The translations under genes were made by a program, and so were the position numbers. Positions 1 through 7,518 of a stretch of DNA of 17,286 bases are shown piece after piece (position 1 is the first letter of the stretch; every line of letters starts with the position of its first letter). Below the pieces are notes generated by a model. The model did not search any database. It was not told the origin of the DNA and saw only the letters and a program-made list of their open reading frames with translations. This DNA is from Arachidicoccus sp050436765 (GTDB lineage: Bacteria; Bacteroidota; Bacteroidia; Chitinophagales; Chitinophagaceae): contig NZ_JBNQGD010000175.1 of the NCBI RefSeq assembly GCF_050436765.1, positions 1 through 17,286 on the forward strand, read 5' to 3'.

Positions 1-229
1 AAGCTAAAGACACGCATTAGAAGGGGCAATATGCACTTCGTGGGACGGATACGTTGTGAAGTCTTTTAAACATGTCGACTTTGTACGCATCTATTCAATC
101 CTTAACCTGCATTAGCGAAATAATGATACTAGATAGTTTCTGAGCAGAAACATTGGAAAGCCTTACCTATAAGGACGCAGGGGCCAATTTTCGGCCCCTG
201 CAATATTATATTTTCATTTGTATTCCGTC
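1..229. other. Non-coding left edge, no gene recognised
   Basis: I see no convincing gene here. The plus strand is open from base 1 to a stop at 67-69 (22 codons), and the minus strand holds a 28-codon ATG reading frame ending near base 4; neither resembles a family I know. The only clear structure is the hairpin at 177-201. The stretch lies downstream of the minus-strand nitroreductase. Confidence 0.5.
177..201. terminator. Strong 9-bp GC-rich hairpin, possible terminator
   Basis: GCAGGGGCC (177-185) pairs perfectly with GGCCCCTGC (193-201) around a 7-nt loop. On the plus strand it is followed by an AT-rich but broken T stretch; on the minus strand no T tract follows. It sits 29 bp beyond the nitroreductase stop, so it may end that transcript or one entering from the left. 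The structure is certain; terminator function is inferred. Confidence 0.5.
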
Positions 230-829
230 CTAAATTGATTTAATTATTTGTTCTAATGGTAGCCTTGATTTTGGGTTAGTGGATGGCTGATTCGCATCTT
301 CGGTGTTTCTGTAACCGATCGCAACGACAAACAATGTTTTGTAATCGTCCAATTGTAGAATTTTGTCGTATTGCTCGCCTTTAATCCCTTCCATTGGCGT
401 ACTGTCAATTTCTAAACTTGCACAAGCCGAAAGAAAAAATCCAAGAGAAAGATAAACCTGATGTTGCAACCAAGATTTAATTTCTGTTTCGCTTTTTGGC
501 TTCAGAAACTGGTGATAGTAATTAATTGAACCCTCAGGTAGATTTTCTTGAATTTGCTGTTCAAAAAGTGCAATATTATCAATCGCACTAAACACAATTA
601 AATGACTCGCTTCATTGATTCTTTGTTCATTAAAATAAGATACATTTGCCAATTCCCGTTTTACATTTTCATCGGAAACAAAAATGAATTTCCATGATTG
701 GCTGTTAATTGAGGACGGGCTCAACCGTAAAATCTCCTTTAATTGCTCAATTTTTTCATCGGCAATTTTTTCGTTAGCATTATACCTTTTCGTGGTGTAT
801 CTGCTTTTTGCAAGGTCTAAAAAACTCAT
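230..829 (-). CDS. NfsB-like NAD(P)H nitroreductase (FMN flavoprotein)
   Basis: This 199-residue protein belongs to the oxygen-insensitive nitroreductase / dihydropteridine reductase family, which uses FMN and NAD(P)H to reduce nitro compounds or quinones in the cytoplasm, usually as a homodimer. The family landmarks are in order: an FMN-phosphate-binding R-Y-T-T-K-R segment (10-15), SPSSINSQSW (37-46), the WLQHQVYLSLG helix (120-130), PMEG (145-148) and the C-terminal KSRLP (187-191). It is slightly shorter than E. coli NfsB (217). The gene is divergent from an HxlR-type regulator, a common arrangement in which the regulator senses a reactive electrophile or quinone and represses the reductase. 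The ATG at 829 gives the expected N-terminus and lies about 33 nt after the predicted start site. The physiological substrate cannot be read from the sequence. Confidence 0.9.
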   Translation of the reverse strand: MSFLDLAKSRYTTKRYNANEKIADEKIEQLKEILRLSPSSINSQSWKFIFVSDENVKRELANVSYFNEQRINEASHLIVFSAIDNIALFEQQIQENLPEGSINYYHQFLKPKSETEIKSWLQHQVYLSLGFFLSACASLEIDSTPMEGIKGEQYDKILQLDDYKTLFVVAIGYRNTEDANQPSTNPKSRLPLEQIIKSI

Positions 830-846
830 TTTTTTAAAATTTAATT

Positions 847-899
847 TATACTATACTTTTTACAGTTGCAAAACTAAGTATAGTATATTATCTTTGCAA
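847..899. promoter_or_regulatory. Overlapping divergent promoters with 12-bp inverted-repeat operator
   Basis: TATACTATACTT (847-858) and AAGTATAGTATA (876-887) form a perfect inverted repeat with a 17-nt spacer. For the plus-strand regulator, a Bacteroidota -33 TTG (866-868) and a -7 TATCTTTG (889-896) are 20 nt apart. For the minus-strand nitroreductase, a -33 TTG (complement of 897-899) and a -7 TAGTTTTG (complement of 869-876) are also 20 nt apart. The right arm therefore lies inside the -33/-7 spacer of both promoters, and the left arm covers the nitroreductase start-site region. A dimeric winged-helix repressor bound here should shut both genes. The repeat and promoter matches are read directly; binding is inferred. 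Confidence 0.75.
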
Positions 900-924
900 T
901 AACAGTCAAAATTGATAGTATCCG

Positions 925-1272
925 ATGTATTGTATAGACGACAAACAATTCCCTTGTAGCACAAGCCTGACAATGAATTACATAGGTGGAAAATGGAAAG
1001 CGGTAATTCTCATTCATTTAGTTGAAAAAAAACGCTACAACGAATTAAGAAAAGAACTTTCAATGGTAACAGAGCGGACAATTAGTCTGCAACTGAAAGA
1101 ATTGGAAGAAGACGGTTTGATTAAACGAACCGTTTACAGAATCAACACGCCTGTGAAAGTGGAATATGAATTAACCGCATTTGGCCAAACGCTTATTCCT
1201 GTGCTTAACATCATTGCCGACTGGGGGAAAGAAACGGCAAAAAAAAATAGGCGAATCAAAGTCGTGAAATGA
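925..1272 (+). CDS. HxlR-family winged-helix transcriptional regulator
   Basis: This 115-residue DNA-binding protein is of the HxlR/YodB type: a short N-terminal segment with a cysteine (C-S-T-S near residue 11), then the family signature in which MNYIGGKWKAVILIHL leads into RYNELRKEL, the recognition helix TERTISLQLKELEEDGLI and a beta-wing RTVYRINTPVKVEYELTAFG. A C-terminal helix for dimerisation follows. Members act as dimers, often sensing electrophiles or oxidants through the N-terminal cysteine (C3 and C11 are candidates), and usually control a divergent reductase, as here. The start at 925 lies about 22 nt after the predicted transcription start. Regulation of itself and the nitroreductase through the inverted repeat at 847-887 is likely but inferred. 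The signal molecule is unknown. Confidence 0.9.
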   Translation: MYCIDDKQFPCSTSLTMNYIGGKWKAVILIHLVEKKRYNELRKELSMVTERTISLQLKELEEDGLIKRTVYRINTPVKVEYELTAFGQTLIPVLNIIADWGKETAKKNRRIKVVK

Positions 1273-1631
1273 GTATGATCTGTCAAAGCGTTACGGCCGT
1301 ACCAGGCGTTCGTTCGCCGGATAACTTTTGTTAAACGCAGCGCTGACCCGTCCCACCGTAAAAGTGATAGTAAGATTTTCGGATTGCTTTTTTTATTCGA
1401 TTGATTTATTTGCACCAGGCAAGACAACGATAATTTTTACATCTTTTTCGTTGAAGTAGATTCGAGAACCTTTTGCATAATTTATTTTCAATTCACTAAT
1501 AACGAAGCCTCTTAATTATAATTAGGAAGTAATTTCAGTTGAACTTGTTCTTTACACTGCTGCTGCCGCCGTGAAATATCTATCAATAGCACCTCCTTAT
1601 CTAAGCAAGCGCAGTCGGTACTTGTTCACTC
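1273..1631. other. 359-bp intergenic stretch, nothing recognised
   Basis: This lies between the converging ends of the HxlR regulator and the small coiled-coil gene. I see no convincing reading frame, RNA gene or repeat. A GC-richer patch near 1285-1350 and a T-rich run near 1387-1395 might contribute to termination of the regulator transcript, but no good stem precedes the T run. The 97-codon minus-strand frame that crosses this region overlaps the regulator gene and has no recognisable domain. Confidence 0.5.
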
Positions 1632-1979
1632 TCAATTTAAAAGATATTGTTCAAAGGACAATTTTAAAAGCTCAAATTCATCTTTCACTTTTTCTATATC
1701 TCGTTTCAGCAAATGGAATTTCTTCTGCATAAGGCTTGTTTCCTGTCGGTGATAATGGTTATAATGACTCATTAAAAGTGTATTGATTTCGTGTCGCAAC
1801 AATTCCACTATTTGATCTTTTTCTATAAACTTTTGTTGAAAATGCTCGGCCCTTGCCAGATAGGATTTATTTACTTCTTGTTGAACCGCATTGGAAAGAC
1901 GATTCTTTAATAAAACATTTTCCTGTCTTATCCAATCTAAAATGCTAAGCCCGTTCTTCGCTTCTGTCTTAAACCACAT
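1632..1979 (-). CDS. Small coiled-coil hypothetical protein
   Basis: I do not recognise this 115-residue protein. It is almost wholly charged and helical, with heptad-like runs of Leu, Ile and Phe between Glu, Lys and Gln from about residue 20 to the end, which suggests a coiled coil. It has no signal peptide, membrane segment or cysteine. A short Trp/Phe N-terminus (M-W-F-K) and a His-rich patch (SHYNHYHRQ, about 71-79) stand out. It follows the universal stress protein gene on the same strand by 133 bp, so the two could share a transcript. A TGA-N6-TCA motif is centred at 2056.5 in that gap, but without the well-placed -7 element seen at the denitrification genes. It is probably real because of its unbroken length and coherent helical composition; its function is unknown. 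Confidence 0.6.
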   Translation of the reverse strand: MWFKTEAKNGLSILDWIRQENVLLKNRLSNAVQQEVNKSYLARAEHFQQKFIEKDQIVELLRHEINTLLMSHYNHYHRQETSLMQKKFHLLKRDIEKVKDEFELLKLSFEQYLLN

Positions 1980-2112
1980 ATCACTTATTTTAAAGTTCTA
2001 AACTAAACCTAAACCATTAATTGAATGATGCTTAAAATAGTTCCAATGATTGATGAGGGTCATTGTTTTATTCAATAATAATAGAAAAAACATTCTTTCA
2101 CCACTTCAGCAT

Positions 2113-2931
2113 TTATTTATGTAATACCATTATGGGAATACCGGAATTATGTATTATTTCGTTAGTAATGCTTTTGTGAAAAATATTTTGAGGAAATTCG
2201 TGTTTCTTGGGAATAACCATGAGTAAATCAATATGGTGAGTACCTATCAATTCGGTAATGCCCACAGAGACTTCCGGAAACTTTCCGATACTGATTTCCG
2301 GGCTGAATCGGGCTAAGCTATCTTTCATAAACTTCGTACCAGAATTTACACAAGCTTCATTGTCTTCGCCCGGTTTACTGATATATAATACTTGCAACGA
2401 GGCTTTAAATTTTTCTAATAAATCTTCAATATTGCTTAATGGCAAATACGCCGGCATACTTTTTAAATCGCATGCCAGCCCTACATTTTTAATCGCATTA
2501 TAAGTGATCTTTGGTGGAACAACAATTAAGGTGCAGTCTACATTGTGTGCCACGCTAAAAATATAGCTCCCAACAAAAAATGCTGCCGTCTCATTAATTT
2601 CTTTACTGCCCATAATGACGGCAAATGGATCTGTTGTTTTAAGGAGGGCTTGCATAGCTTCCAAGAAATTACCTGTAGTAATATAGGAGATGATGGGAAT
2701 CCGATCTCTCACGTAAAATTCCAATTGATCTTTTAGTTGCTTCATACTTTTTTCGACCGCTTCTGTCTCATAACGGTCAAATGGTTGGGGCGTTTCCGAA
2801 ATACCTAATGGAAGCGTAAATACATGCATCAAGATAATGGCAGAATTGGTTTCGACTGCCATATCTGCCGCATAATAAGCTGCGTTGATGGAGACTTCGG
2901 AGAAATTAATTGGAACAATAATCGTTTTCAT
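2113..2931 (-). CDS. Tandem-domain universal stress protein (UspA family)
   Basis: This 272-residue cytoplasmic protein has two UspA-like domains. The first (about 1-139) opens with the typical MKTIIVPINFSEVSINAAYYAADMA strand-helix and ends in MGSKEI...FVGSYIFSVAHNVDCTLIVVPP, which resembles the nucleotide-binding end of UspA but departs from the strict G-x2-G-x9-G-S/T ATP motif. The second (about 148-272) is degenerate: it keeps the IDLLMVI and GIPIMVLHK strands but lacks the glycine motif. Tandem Usps of this size are common in Bacteroidota and are often induced under low oxygen or stasis. It sits beside an alcohol dehydrogenase and upstream of the small coiled-coil gene on the same strand. 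A role in anaerobic stress is inferred only from the neighbours. Confidence 0.88.
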   Translation of the reverse strand: MKTIIVPINFSEVSINAAYYAADMAVETNSAIILMHVFTLPLGISETPQPFDRYETEAVEKSMKQLKDQLEFYVRDRIPIISYITTGNFLEAMQALLKTTDPFAVIMGSKEINETAAFFVGSYIFSVAHNVDCTLIVVPPKITYNAIKNVGLACDLKSMPAYLPLSNIEDLLEKFKASLQVLYISKPGEDNEACVNSGTKFMKDSLARFSPEISIGKFPEVSVGITELIGTHHIDLLMVIPKKHEFPQNIFHKSITNEIIHNSGIPIMVLHK

Positions 2932-3230
2932 TATTTATGACTTGTAAATATTATAGAAATAAACCTATTTTATTAACCAATAGGCGGTCTCGAGAAAAAT
3001 TAGAATCCCACAGGAGCTTCCAGCATCAACCCCTTAAACTTACCGCCTGAGTGCCTATCTGCAATAAGGAGATAACGGCATAATTGATTCAGGTAAGCAA
3101 TTTTCAACATCATATTATTATTAGTAAGGAGCAGCCTGCTGAGCGTTCCATCAGACCGGAAATAAATACATTTTTCTCTTTTTTATTCTTTGTTCTTAAT
3201 GACAAATTGTTGCTTTAAGGATATGCACCC
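2932..3230. other. 299-bp gap between stress protein and alcohol dehydrogenase
   Basis: This should hold the promoter of the minus-strand universal stress gene and the end of the alcohol dehydrogenase transcript. I found no clear -7/-33 pair, terminator stem or full TGA-N6-TCA palindrome. A TATGA half-site at 2936-2940 has no matching partner and is too close to the start codon to be convincing. Confidence 0.4.
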
Positions 3231-4268
3231 CTAGTTTTCTAGTATTACTTTTAGTGCATGTTCTTTGGCAGCATTCCCAAAGATTTCGTAGGCCTCAAGT
3301 ATTTGGTTTAATTTGAAATGATGGGTAATTAGTTTCGTCGCATTGAGTTTCTTTGATTGAACATTTTTAAAAAGCATTGGAGTCGTCACGGTATCTACAA
3401 GCCTGGTCGTAAGGGTGATATTCTGTGCCCATAAAGCCTCCATATGCAACTCAACTGCTTTACCGTGAACACCGATATTTGCCAAATGTGCGCCGGGAGC
3501 TAAGATGGAAGCACATATGTCAAACGTCGCAGGAATGCCAACAGCCTCGATGGCAACATCTATCCCTCTTTGTCCGGTCAATTCAAACACTTTTTTTACG
3601 GCATCTTCTTCTAGGCTATTAATAACATGCGTCGCCCCAAATGTCTTGGCTACCTCCAGACGATTAGCATCCGTGTCCACAACTATCAGCGTTGCTGGGG
3701 TATAAAATTGCGCGGTTAATAAGGCAGCTAACCCTACCGGCCCGGCGCCCACAATCGCCACGTCGTCACCAGGTTTTACCTGTCCGTTTAAAACACCACA
3801 TTCAAAACCGGTAGGCAAAATGTCACTTAACATTACGAGTGCCTCCTCGTCGGAACCTGCGGGAATTGGGTAGACGCTATTGTCGGCATATGGAATTCTT
3901 ACATATTCTGCCTGAGTGCCGTCGATCGTATTGCCCAGTATCCAGCCGCCATTGTCACAATGCGAATACATACCCTTTTTGCAGTTGGCGCATTTTCCAC
4001 AAGAAGTAATGCAGGAAATGATCACGTGGTCGCCTTTTTTAAAATTAGAGACGGCATTACCAATTTCCTCAATAATGCCTACACCTTCATGACCTAATAT
4101 TCTGCCATCTGTAACAGTGGCCACATCGCCTTTCATAATATGAAGGTCCGTCCCACATATGGTCGTTTTCGAGATTCTTAAAATCGCATCAGTAGCCTCT
4201 TTAATAACCGGCTTAGCAACTTCTTCCCAAGATTTTTGATTGGCACTGTGATAAATTAAAGCTTTCAT
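3231..4268 (-). CDS. Zinc-dependent alcohol dehydrogenase (MDR superfamily)
   Basis: This 345-residue medium-chain dehydrogenase should interconvert an alcohol and an aldehyde or ketone with a nicotinamide cofactor in the cytoplasm. The catalytic zinc ligands are visible as C38 (TTICGTDLH), H60-E61 (GHEGVG) and D149 (SDILPTGFE). The structural zinc is held by C90, C93, C96 and C104. The Rossmann turn is GAGPVG (174-179), and an acidic D198 at the end of the second strand favours NAD(H) over NADP(H). Length and motif order match the family; the DILPTGFE segment resembles secondary-alcohol or fermentative enzymes such as the anaerobically induced dehydrogenase of Cupriavidus. Its position beside the stress protein and hemN suggests use under low oxygen, but no well-formed regulatory site was found and the substrate is unknown. 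Confidence 0.92.
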   Translation of the reverse strand: MKALIYHSANQKSWEEVAKPVIKEATDAILRISKTTICGTDLHIMKGDVATVTDGRILGHEGVGIIEEIGNAVSNFKKGDHVIISCITSCGKCANCKKGMYSHCDNGGWILGNTIDGTQAEYVRIPYADNSVYPIPAGSDEEALVMLSDILPTGFECGVLNGQVKPGDDVAIVGAGPVGLAALLTAQFYTPATLIVVDTDANRLEVAKTFGATHVINSLEEDAVKKVFELTGQRGIDVAIEAVGIPATFDICASILAPGAHLANIGVHGKAVELHMEALWAQNITLTTRLVDTVTTPMLFKNVQSKKLNATKLITHHFKLNQILEAYEIFGNAAKEHALKVILEN

Positions 4269-4569
4269 AACGGATATTTTATAGTGGTAAATATTGTCGA
4301 TACGACTATCAGCAATTTGATAAAGTAAAGTTCAGATGAAATAAAGGGTCGGCCTATGCAGCGGATCAGGAAGGGGGTTATTTCTAATCACTATAAAAGA
4401 TGACCAATATCAGATTCCGGCAGATCTTTCAGTACGCATAAACGAAATAAACAGCCCAAAGCAATAAGGACCGATCGAAGTGATATCCCTCTTTTAAGGT
4501 GTACATGCATTAATAGTTGGGTGATATATTCCAAAGCAGGCAGGCTATCTCAGTGGCAAAACATCAACT
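4269..4569. other. 301-bp gap upstream of the alcohol dehydrogenase
   Basis: This should hold the alcohol dehydrogenase promoter and the hemN 3' end. A TGA-N6-TCA core is centred at 4406.5, but its flanks differ from the TATGA/TCATA consensus and no TTTG-type -7 element stands at the expected distance, so I treat it as possible chance. GCTATC (4551-4556) and GATAGC near 4573-4578, which overlaps the hemN stop, are complementary but too far apart for a good terminator. No gene is visible. Confidence 0.4.
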
Positions 4570-5940
4570 TTAGATAGCTTTACTATATGTGGGTTTTGCA
4601 TTTTGTATCCTACCTACCTTCAATAAATGAAGGTCAAATGCCTTGCATATATTTCTAATAAAATTTCGCCCTAATGCTGTAACCACCAAGCCGTTTCGAT
4701 CGAACTCAATTAATTTATCCGCTGCTAACTTCTTTAATTCCGGAAAACTATATTTCTCCAAAATGGGTAGGTGCTGCCTTTCAAATGTCGTCGTTGCCTT
4801 ACAGGCGATGTTTAAAATATATTCTCTGAATGCCTGATCTTGTTGGTCTAAAAAATATCCTTTGGTAAGCGCTAGTTCCTTCTTATCTATATATCTATAA
4901 TAATCTTGAAGTGTTTTATGATTTTGTGCAAATCCTATTCCAATATCACTTATACTGGAGGTACCGAGTCCTAATAATATGCTTGTCGTCTGCGTGGTGT
5001 AACCCATGAAATTTCGGTGTAACCATCCTTCATTCCAGGCTTTATAAAGACTATCTGTCTTTAAAGAAAAGTGATCCATGCCGATATCGGTATATTCATT
5101 TTTTGCAAATAAAATTTTACCTGTCTGATACAGTTTCATTTTTTCATCAGCTGAAGGCAAATCATTCTCATCAAATAAGCGTTGGCCTCTACTCATCCAA
5201 GGAACGTGTGCATAGCTATAAAATGCAACCCGGTCCGGTTTTAAACTGATGGATTGCAAAATTGTCTTTTGAATACTCCCTTCTGTTTGCAGGGGCAATC
5301 CATAAATCAAATCAAAATTTACAGAATCATAACCAACTGATCTGGCATTTTCTACGGCAAGTTTTACGTTTTCAAATGGTTGAATTCTATTGATAATGCG
5401 CTGCACCTGTGGATCATGGTCTTGCACACCATAACTTACGCGTCGAAATCCCAAATTATACAAGGTTTGCAAATGCTTTTTTGTGGTATTATTTGGATGG
5501 CCTTCAAAACCAAATTCATGCGCTGAGTGAATATGCGCATCTTTAAAAATTCTGTTTAACAGCATTTCTAAATTTTCCGATGAAAAAAATGTAGGAGTTC
5601 CACCACCCAAATGTAATTCTCTGATCACAGGCTTTTCATCCATAAGTGTTACATACATTTCCCATTCCCTAATAATTGCCTCAATATACCTTGCTTCTAC
5701 ACTATGGTTGGTCGTTATCTTCTTATTGCATCCACAATAAGTGCATAGAGATTCACAAAAGGGCAAATGAATATATAGACTGATTCCTGTGCTCTTATTA
5801 TTTTGTATGAACTGTTGCTGAAATAATTTTGTCCATTCTGAGATATCGATACTATCCTTCCAAAATGGAACGGTAGGATAGCTTGTGTACCTAGGAACAG
5901 GAACATCGTATTTCTTTAAAAGATTAAAATCTATTTGCAT
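4570..5940 (-). CDS. hemN: Oxygen-independent coproporphyrinogen III oxidase (radical SAM)
   Basis: HemN decarboxylates coproporphyrinogen III to protoporphyrinogen IX without oxygen, using S-adenosylmethionine and a 4Fe-4S cluster, so heme can be made under anoxia. The 456 residues match E. coli HemN (457). Visible marks are the N-terminal PRYTSYPT (16-23), the cluster motif C62-x3-C66-x2-C69 followed by C71 (CESLCTYCGC), the SAM-binding GGGTPT (112-117), and the HemN C-terminal domain. The CxxxCxxCxC pattern and N-terminal motif separate true HemN from HemW-like proteins. The gene lies upstream of nirK on the minus strand as its own unit. A -7 element TAACTTTG (complement of 5958-5965) and a TGA-N6-TCA palindrome centred at 5993.5 suggest anaerobic activation. 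Heme demand from the cytochrome c explains its place in this cluster. Confidence 0.95.
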   Translation of the reverse strand: MQIDFNLLKKYDVPVPRYTSYPTVPFWKDSIDISEWTKLFQQQFIQNNKSTGISLYIHLPFCESLCTYCGCNKKITTNHSVEARYIEAIIREWEMYVTLMDEKPVIRELHLGGGTPTFFSSENLEMLLNRIFKDAHIHSAHEFGFEGHPNNTTKKHLQTLYNLGFRRVSYGVQDHDPQVQRIINRIQPFENVKLAVENARSVGYDSVNFDLIYGLPLQTEGSIQKTILQSISLKPDRVAFYSYAHVPWMSRGQRLFDENDLPSADEKMKLYQTGKILFAKNEYTDIGMDHFSLKTDSLYKAWNEGWLHRNFMGYTTQTTSILLGLGTSSISDIGIGFAQNHKTLQDYYRYIDKKELALTKGYFLDQQDQAFREYILNIACKATTTFERQHLPILEKYSFPELKKLAADKLIEFDRNGLVVTALGRNFIRNICKAFDLHLLKVGRIQNAKPTYSKAI

Positions 5941-5957
5941 CTGAAATTAATTTCGCA

Positions 5958-6003
5958 CAAAGTTATCCTTACCTATAAAATAAAATATGAGCCTCGTCAG
6001 TTC
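5958..6003 (-). promoter_or_regulatory. hemN promoter with FNR-like palindrome
   Basis: The -7 element TAACTTTG (complement of 5958-5965) fits the Bacteroidota consensus TAnnTTTG exactly. The palindrome core TGA-N6-TCA occupies 5988-5999 (centre 5993.5), in the flanked form ATATGA-N6-TCAGTT. The centre is 28.5 nt upstream of the -7 edge, near -41.5, the class II CRP/FNR activator position. No -33 TTG is present, as expected for an activator-dependent promoter. Confidence 0.65.
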
Positions 6004-6148
6004 CGATATTTATTTGGATGCTATTTTTTATCTTTTAAAAAATATTATTTACACCCAATGCCGTGCATGGGGCTGCTGCTGAATTGTATCTAATTTTTTG
6101 GAAGTAGATCTATCGATTATTCCATTAATTATAGGAAGTATCTAAGCC

Positions 6149-6178
6149 AAAAAAGATACCCGACTTGAGTATCTTTTT
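6149..6178 (-). terminator. Intrinsic terminator of nirK
   Basis: Read on the minus strand, GATACTC pairs with GGGTATC (6167-6173 with 6155-6161, one G-U pair) around a 5-nt loop and is followed by six T (complement of 6149-6154). A matching A run precedes the stem, so it could also work in the other direction. It lies about 24 bp beyond the nirK stop and separates nirK from hemN. Confidence 0.85.
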
Positions 6179-6201
6179 CAGCTTAAACAATTAATGGATC
6201 A

Positions 6202-7347
6202 TTATTTTATTGGACCTGCTTTCTCGATTTGTTTCATATAAGTACTATCCCATTTCCCCTCAACTTTCACTTGGGCAATAGCGCCATAATTGAACGCTTC
6301 TATCAAGTTATGATTTAGGAGAGCATAAGTTCCTGGTTCTCTAAACCTATACAAAACTGCTGCCGCGGAACCACCCGGAACAGCCCAAGTTTCAAAATCC
6401 GTATAAGGTTTATTATCAAATTTCCCACCTGGCCAAAAAAGATCTGCATGGCCGCCAATTAAGTGGAAACGTCCGTCACGATTGGCTTCTGAGGTTATGA
6501 ATAAAACCTTATCTCCCACTTTTGCTGTCATTGCGTTTTTGCCCAACAAAGCGCCTTCGTGACCATTAAATACAATATTGGTTGGCATTAATGTTTTAAC
6601 AGATTCAGCCATCTCCTGCATGCTTTGCTGAGGCGTAGCTATATTTTTAATTTTCCCGTCTTTGTCTTTTGGAAGATAATAGTCTTGTTCAGCGATAAAA
6701 TAGGCCTTATCAAATGTCACGGGATTACCATTTTCATCTTTTAGACCTTCACGTGGCAAAACCATGATGGCGCCATTCATTCCGGAGCTAACATGTATAG
6801 GCACCATTTTACCTCCTGGAGCACAATGGTAAACAAATACCCCTGCACGTGTTGCCCTAAATCTAAATGTTACTTGTTGCCCAGGATTTACAAGAGTAAG
6901 GTCTCCGCCGCCCATCGCTCCGGTAGAAGCGTGTAAATCTATGTTATGCGTTTGCGTATTAGTAGATGGGTTCTTCAAAGTTAATTCAACAAAATCACCT
7001 TGGTGCACCACTATCATCGGGCCCGGGACAGTACCGTTAAAAGTCATTGCCCAAATAGAATCACCCGGAGCCACTTCCATTTTCTTTTCCATCGCAGTAA
7101 GCGTCACTTGCACGATTTTGGGACCGTCTTTATCTACTTGGTCGAATTTTGGCAACATCGGCGGGGCAACCATTTCCTGTGTGACACGAGGTAGGTTATC
7201 GCCATTGCCGTCAACAGTTCTATCGACTACAGAGGTATTGTTGGAATTCTTACAGGCGGAGAAAAAGATCACAAACGACAATACAAGTAAAGATTTTAAT
7301 CTATTCATGAGTATTTGTTGTGATACTGGAAATTTTAGTTTTTTCAT
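6202..7347 (-). CDS. nirK: Copper-containing nitrite reductase (lipoprotein form)
   Basis: NirK reduces nitrite to nitric oxide, the defining step of denitrification, as a periplasmic trimer of two-cupredoxin-domain subunits. Using the longest frame (381 residues), the type 1 copper ligands are H134, C175, H185 and M190; the type 2 copper ligands are H139, H174 and H346; and the catalytic pair is D137 (HNIDLH) and H300 (LIGGH). All key residues are present. A hydrophobic segment ending FFSAC (C32) looks like a lipobox, so the enzyme is probably anchored to a membrane by a lipid rather than soluble. The ATG at 7308 (residue 14, M-N-R-L-K-S) gives a standard lipoprotein signal and is the more likely start; the ATG at 7347 adds 13 residues. 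It forms its own unit, with a terminator downstream and a perfect palindrome upstream. Confidence 0.96.
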   Translation of the reverse strand: MKKLKFPVSQQILMNRLKSLLVLSFVIFFSACKNSNNTSVVDRTVDGNGDNLPRVTQEMVAPPMLPKFDQVDKDGPKIVQVTLTAMEKKMEVAPGDSIWAMTFNGTVPGPMIVVHQGDFVELTLKNPSTNTQTHNIDLHASTGAMGGGDLTLVNPGQQVTFRFRATRAGVFVYHCAPGGKMVPIHVSSGMNGAIMVLPREGLKDENGNPVTFDKAYFIAEQDYYLPKDKDGKIKNIATPQQSMQEMAESVKTLMPTNIVFNGHEGALLGKNAMTAKVGDKVLFITSEANRDGRFHLIGGHADLFWPGGKFDNKPYTDFETWAVPGGSAAAVLYRFREPGTYALLNHNLIEAFNYGAIAQVKVEGKWDSTYMKQIEKAGPIK

Positions 7348-7434
7348 TTTACTAGTCTTTTGTGGTTTATATCTGGAAAATTAATCTTTATCGCTTTTAA
7401 AATATAGGGCAAATGTCTATCTGGAAAGGCTATC

Positions 7435-7477
7435 GAAAGGTAATATAACTCAAGAGATAATATGATTAAAATCATAT
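7435..7477 (-). promoter_or_regulatory. nirK promoter with perfect FNR-like palindrome
   Basis: ATATGAT-N4-ATCATAT is a perfect inverted repeat at 7460-7477 (centre 7468.5). Downstream on the minus strand, TACCTTTC (complement of 7435-7442) is one base from the TAnnTTTG -7 consensus; its edge is 26.5 nt from the palindrome centre, slightly shorter than at the other promoters. The transcription start would fall near 7427-7431, leaving a leader of about 80-120 nt depending on the start codon. Confidence 0.7.
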
Positions 7478-7518
7478 CTTGAAAAATTTTCATTCTACAG
7501 CTCCCTAACAAATATAAA

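Noticed and set aside
4..87. Short open frames at the left edge (22 codons on plus, 28 on minus)
   Set aside because: Too short, with no recognisable motif and no promoter; a partial gene end cannot be shown.
1134..1427. 97-codon minus-strand reading frame overlapping the HxlR gene end
   Set aside because: It overlaps a well-supported gene on the other strand, has no recognisable domain and looks like a chance open frame.
2936..2950. TATGA half-site just upstream of the universal stress gene
   Set aside because: The second half-site is missing and the position is only a few bases from the start codon.
4401..4412. TGA-N6-TCA core upstream of the alcohol dehydrogenase
   Set aside because: The flanks do not fit TATGA/TCATA and there is no TTTG-type -7 at the expected distance; about four such cores are expected by chance in the window.
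6941..7384. 147-codon plus-strand frame across the start of nirK
   Set aside because: It is antisense to the conserved NirK cupredoxin region; no domain or signal supports it.
7450..7485. The nirK palindrome as a terminator of the barrel gene
   Set aside because: A bulged stem can be drawn, but no T tract follows on the minus strand and the perfect ATATGAT-N4-ATCATAT matches the other operator sites.
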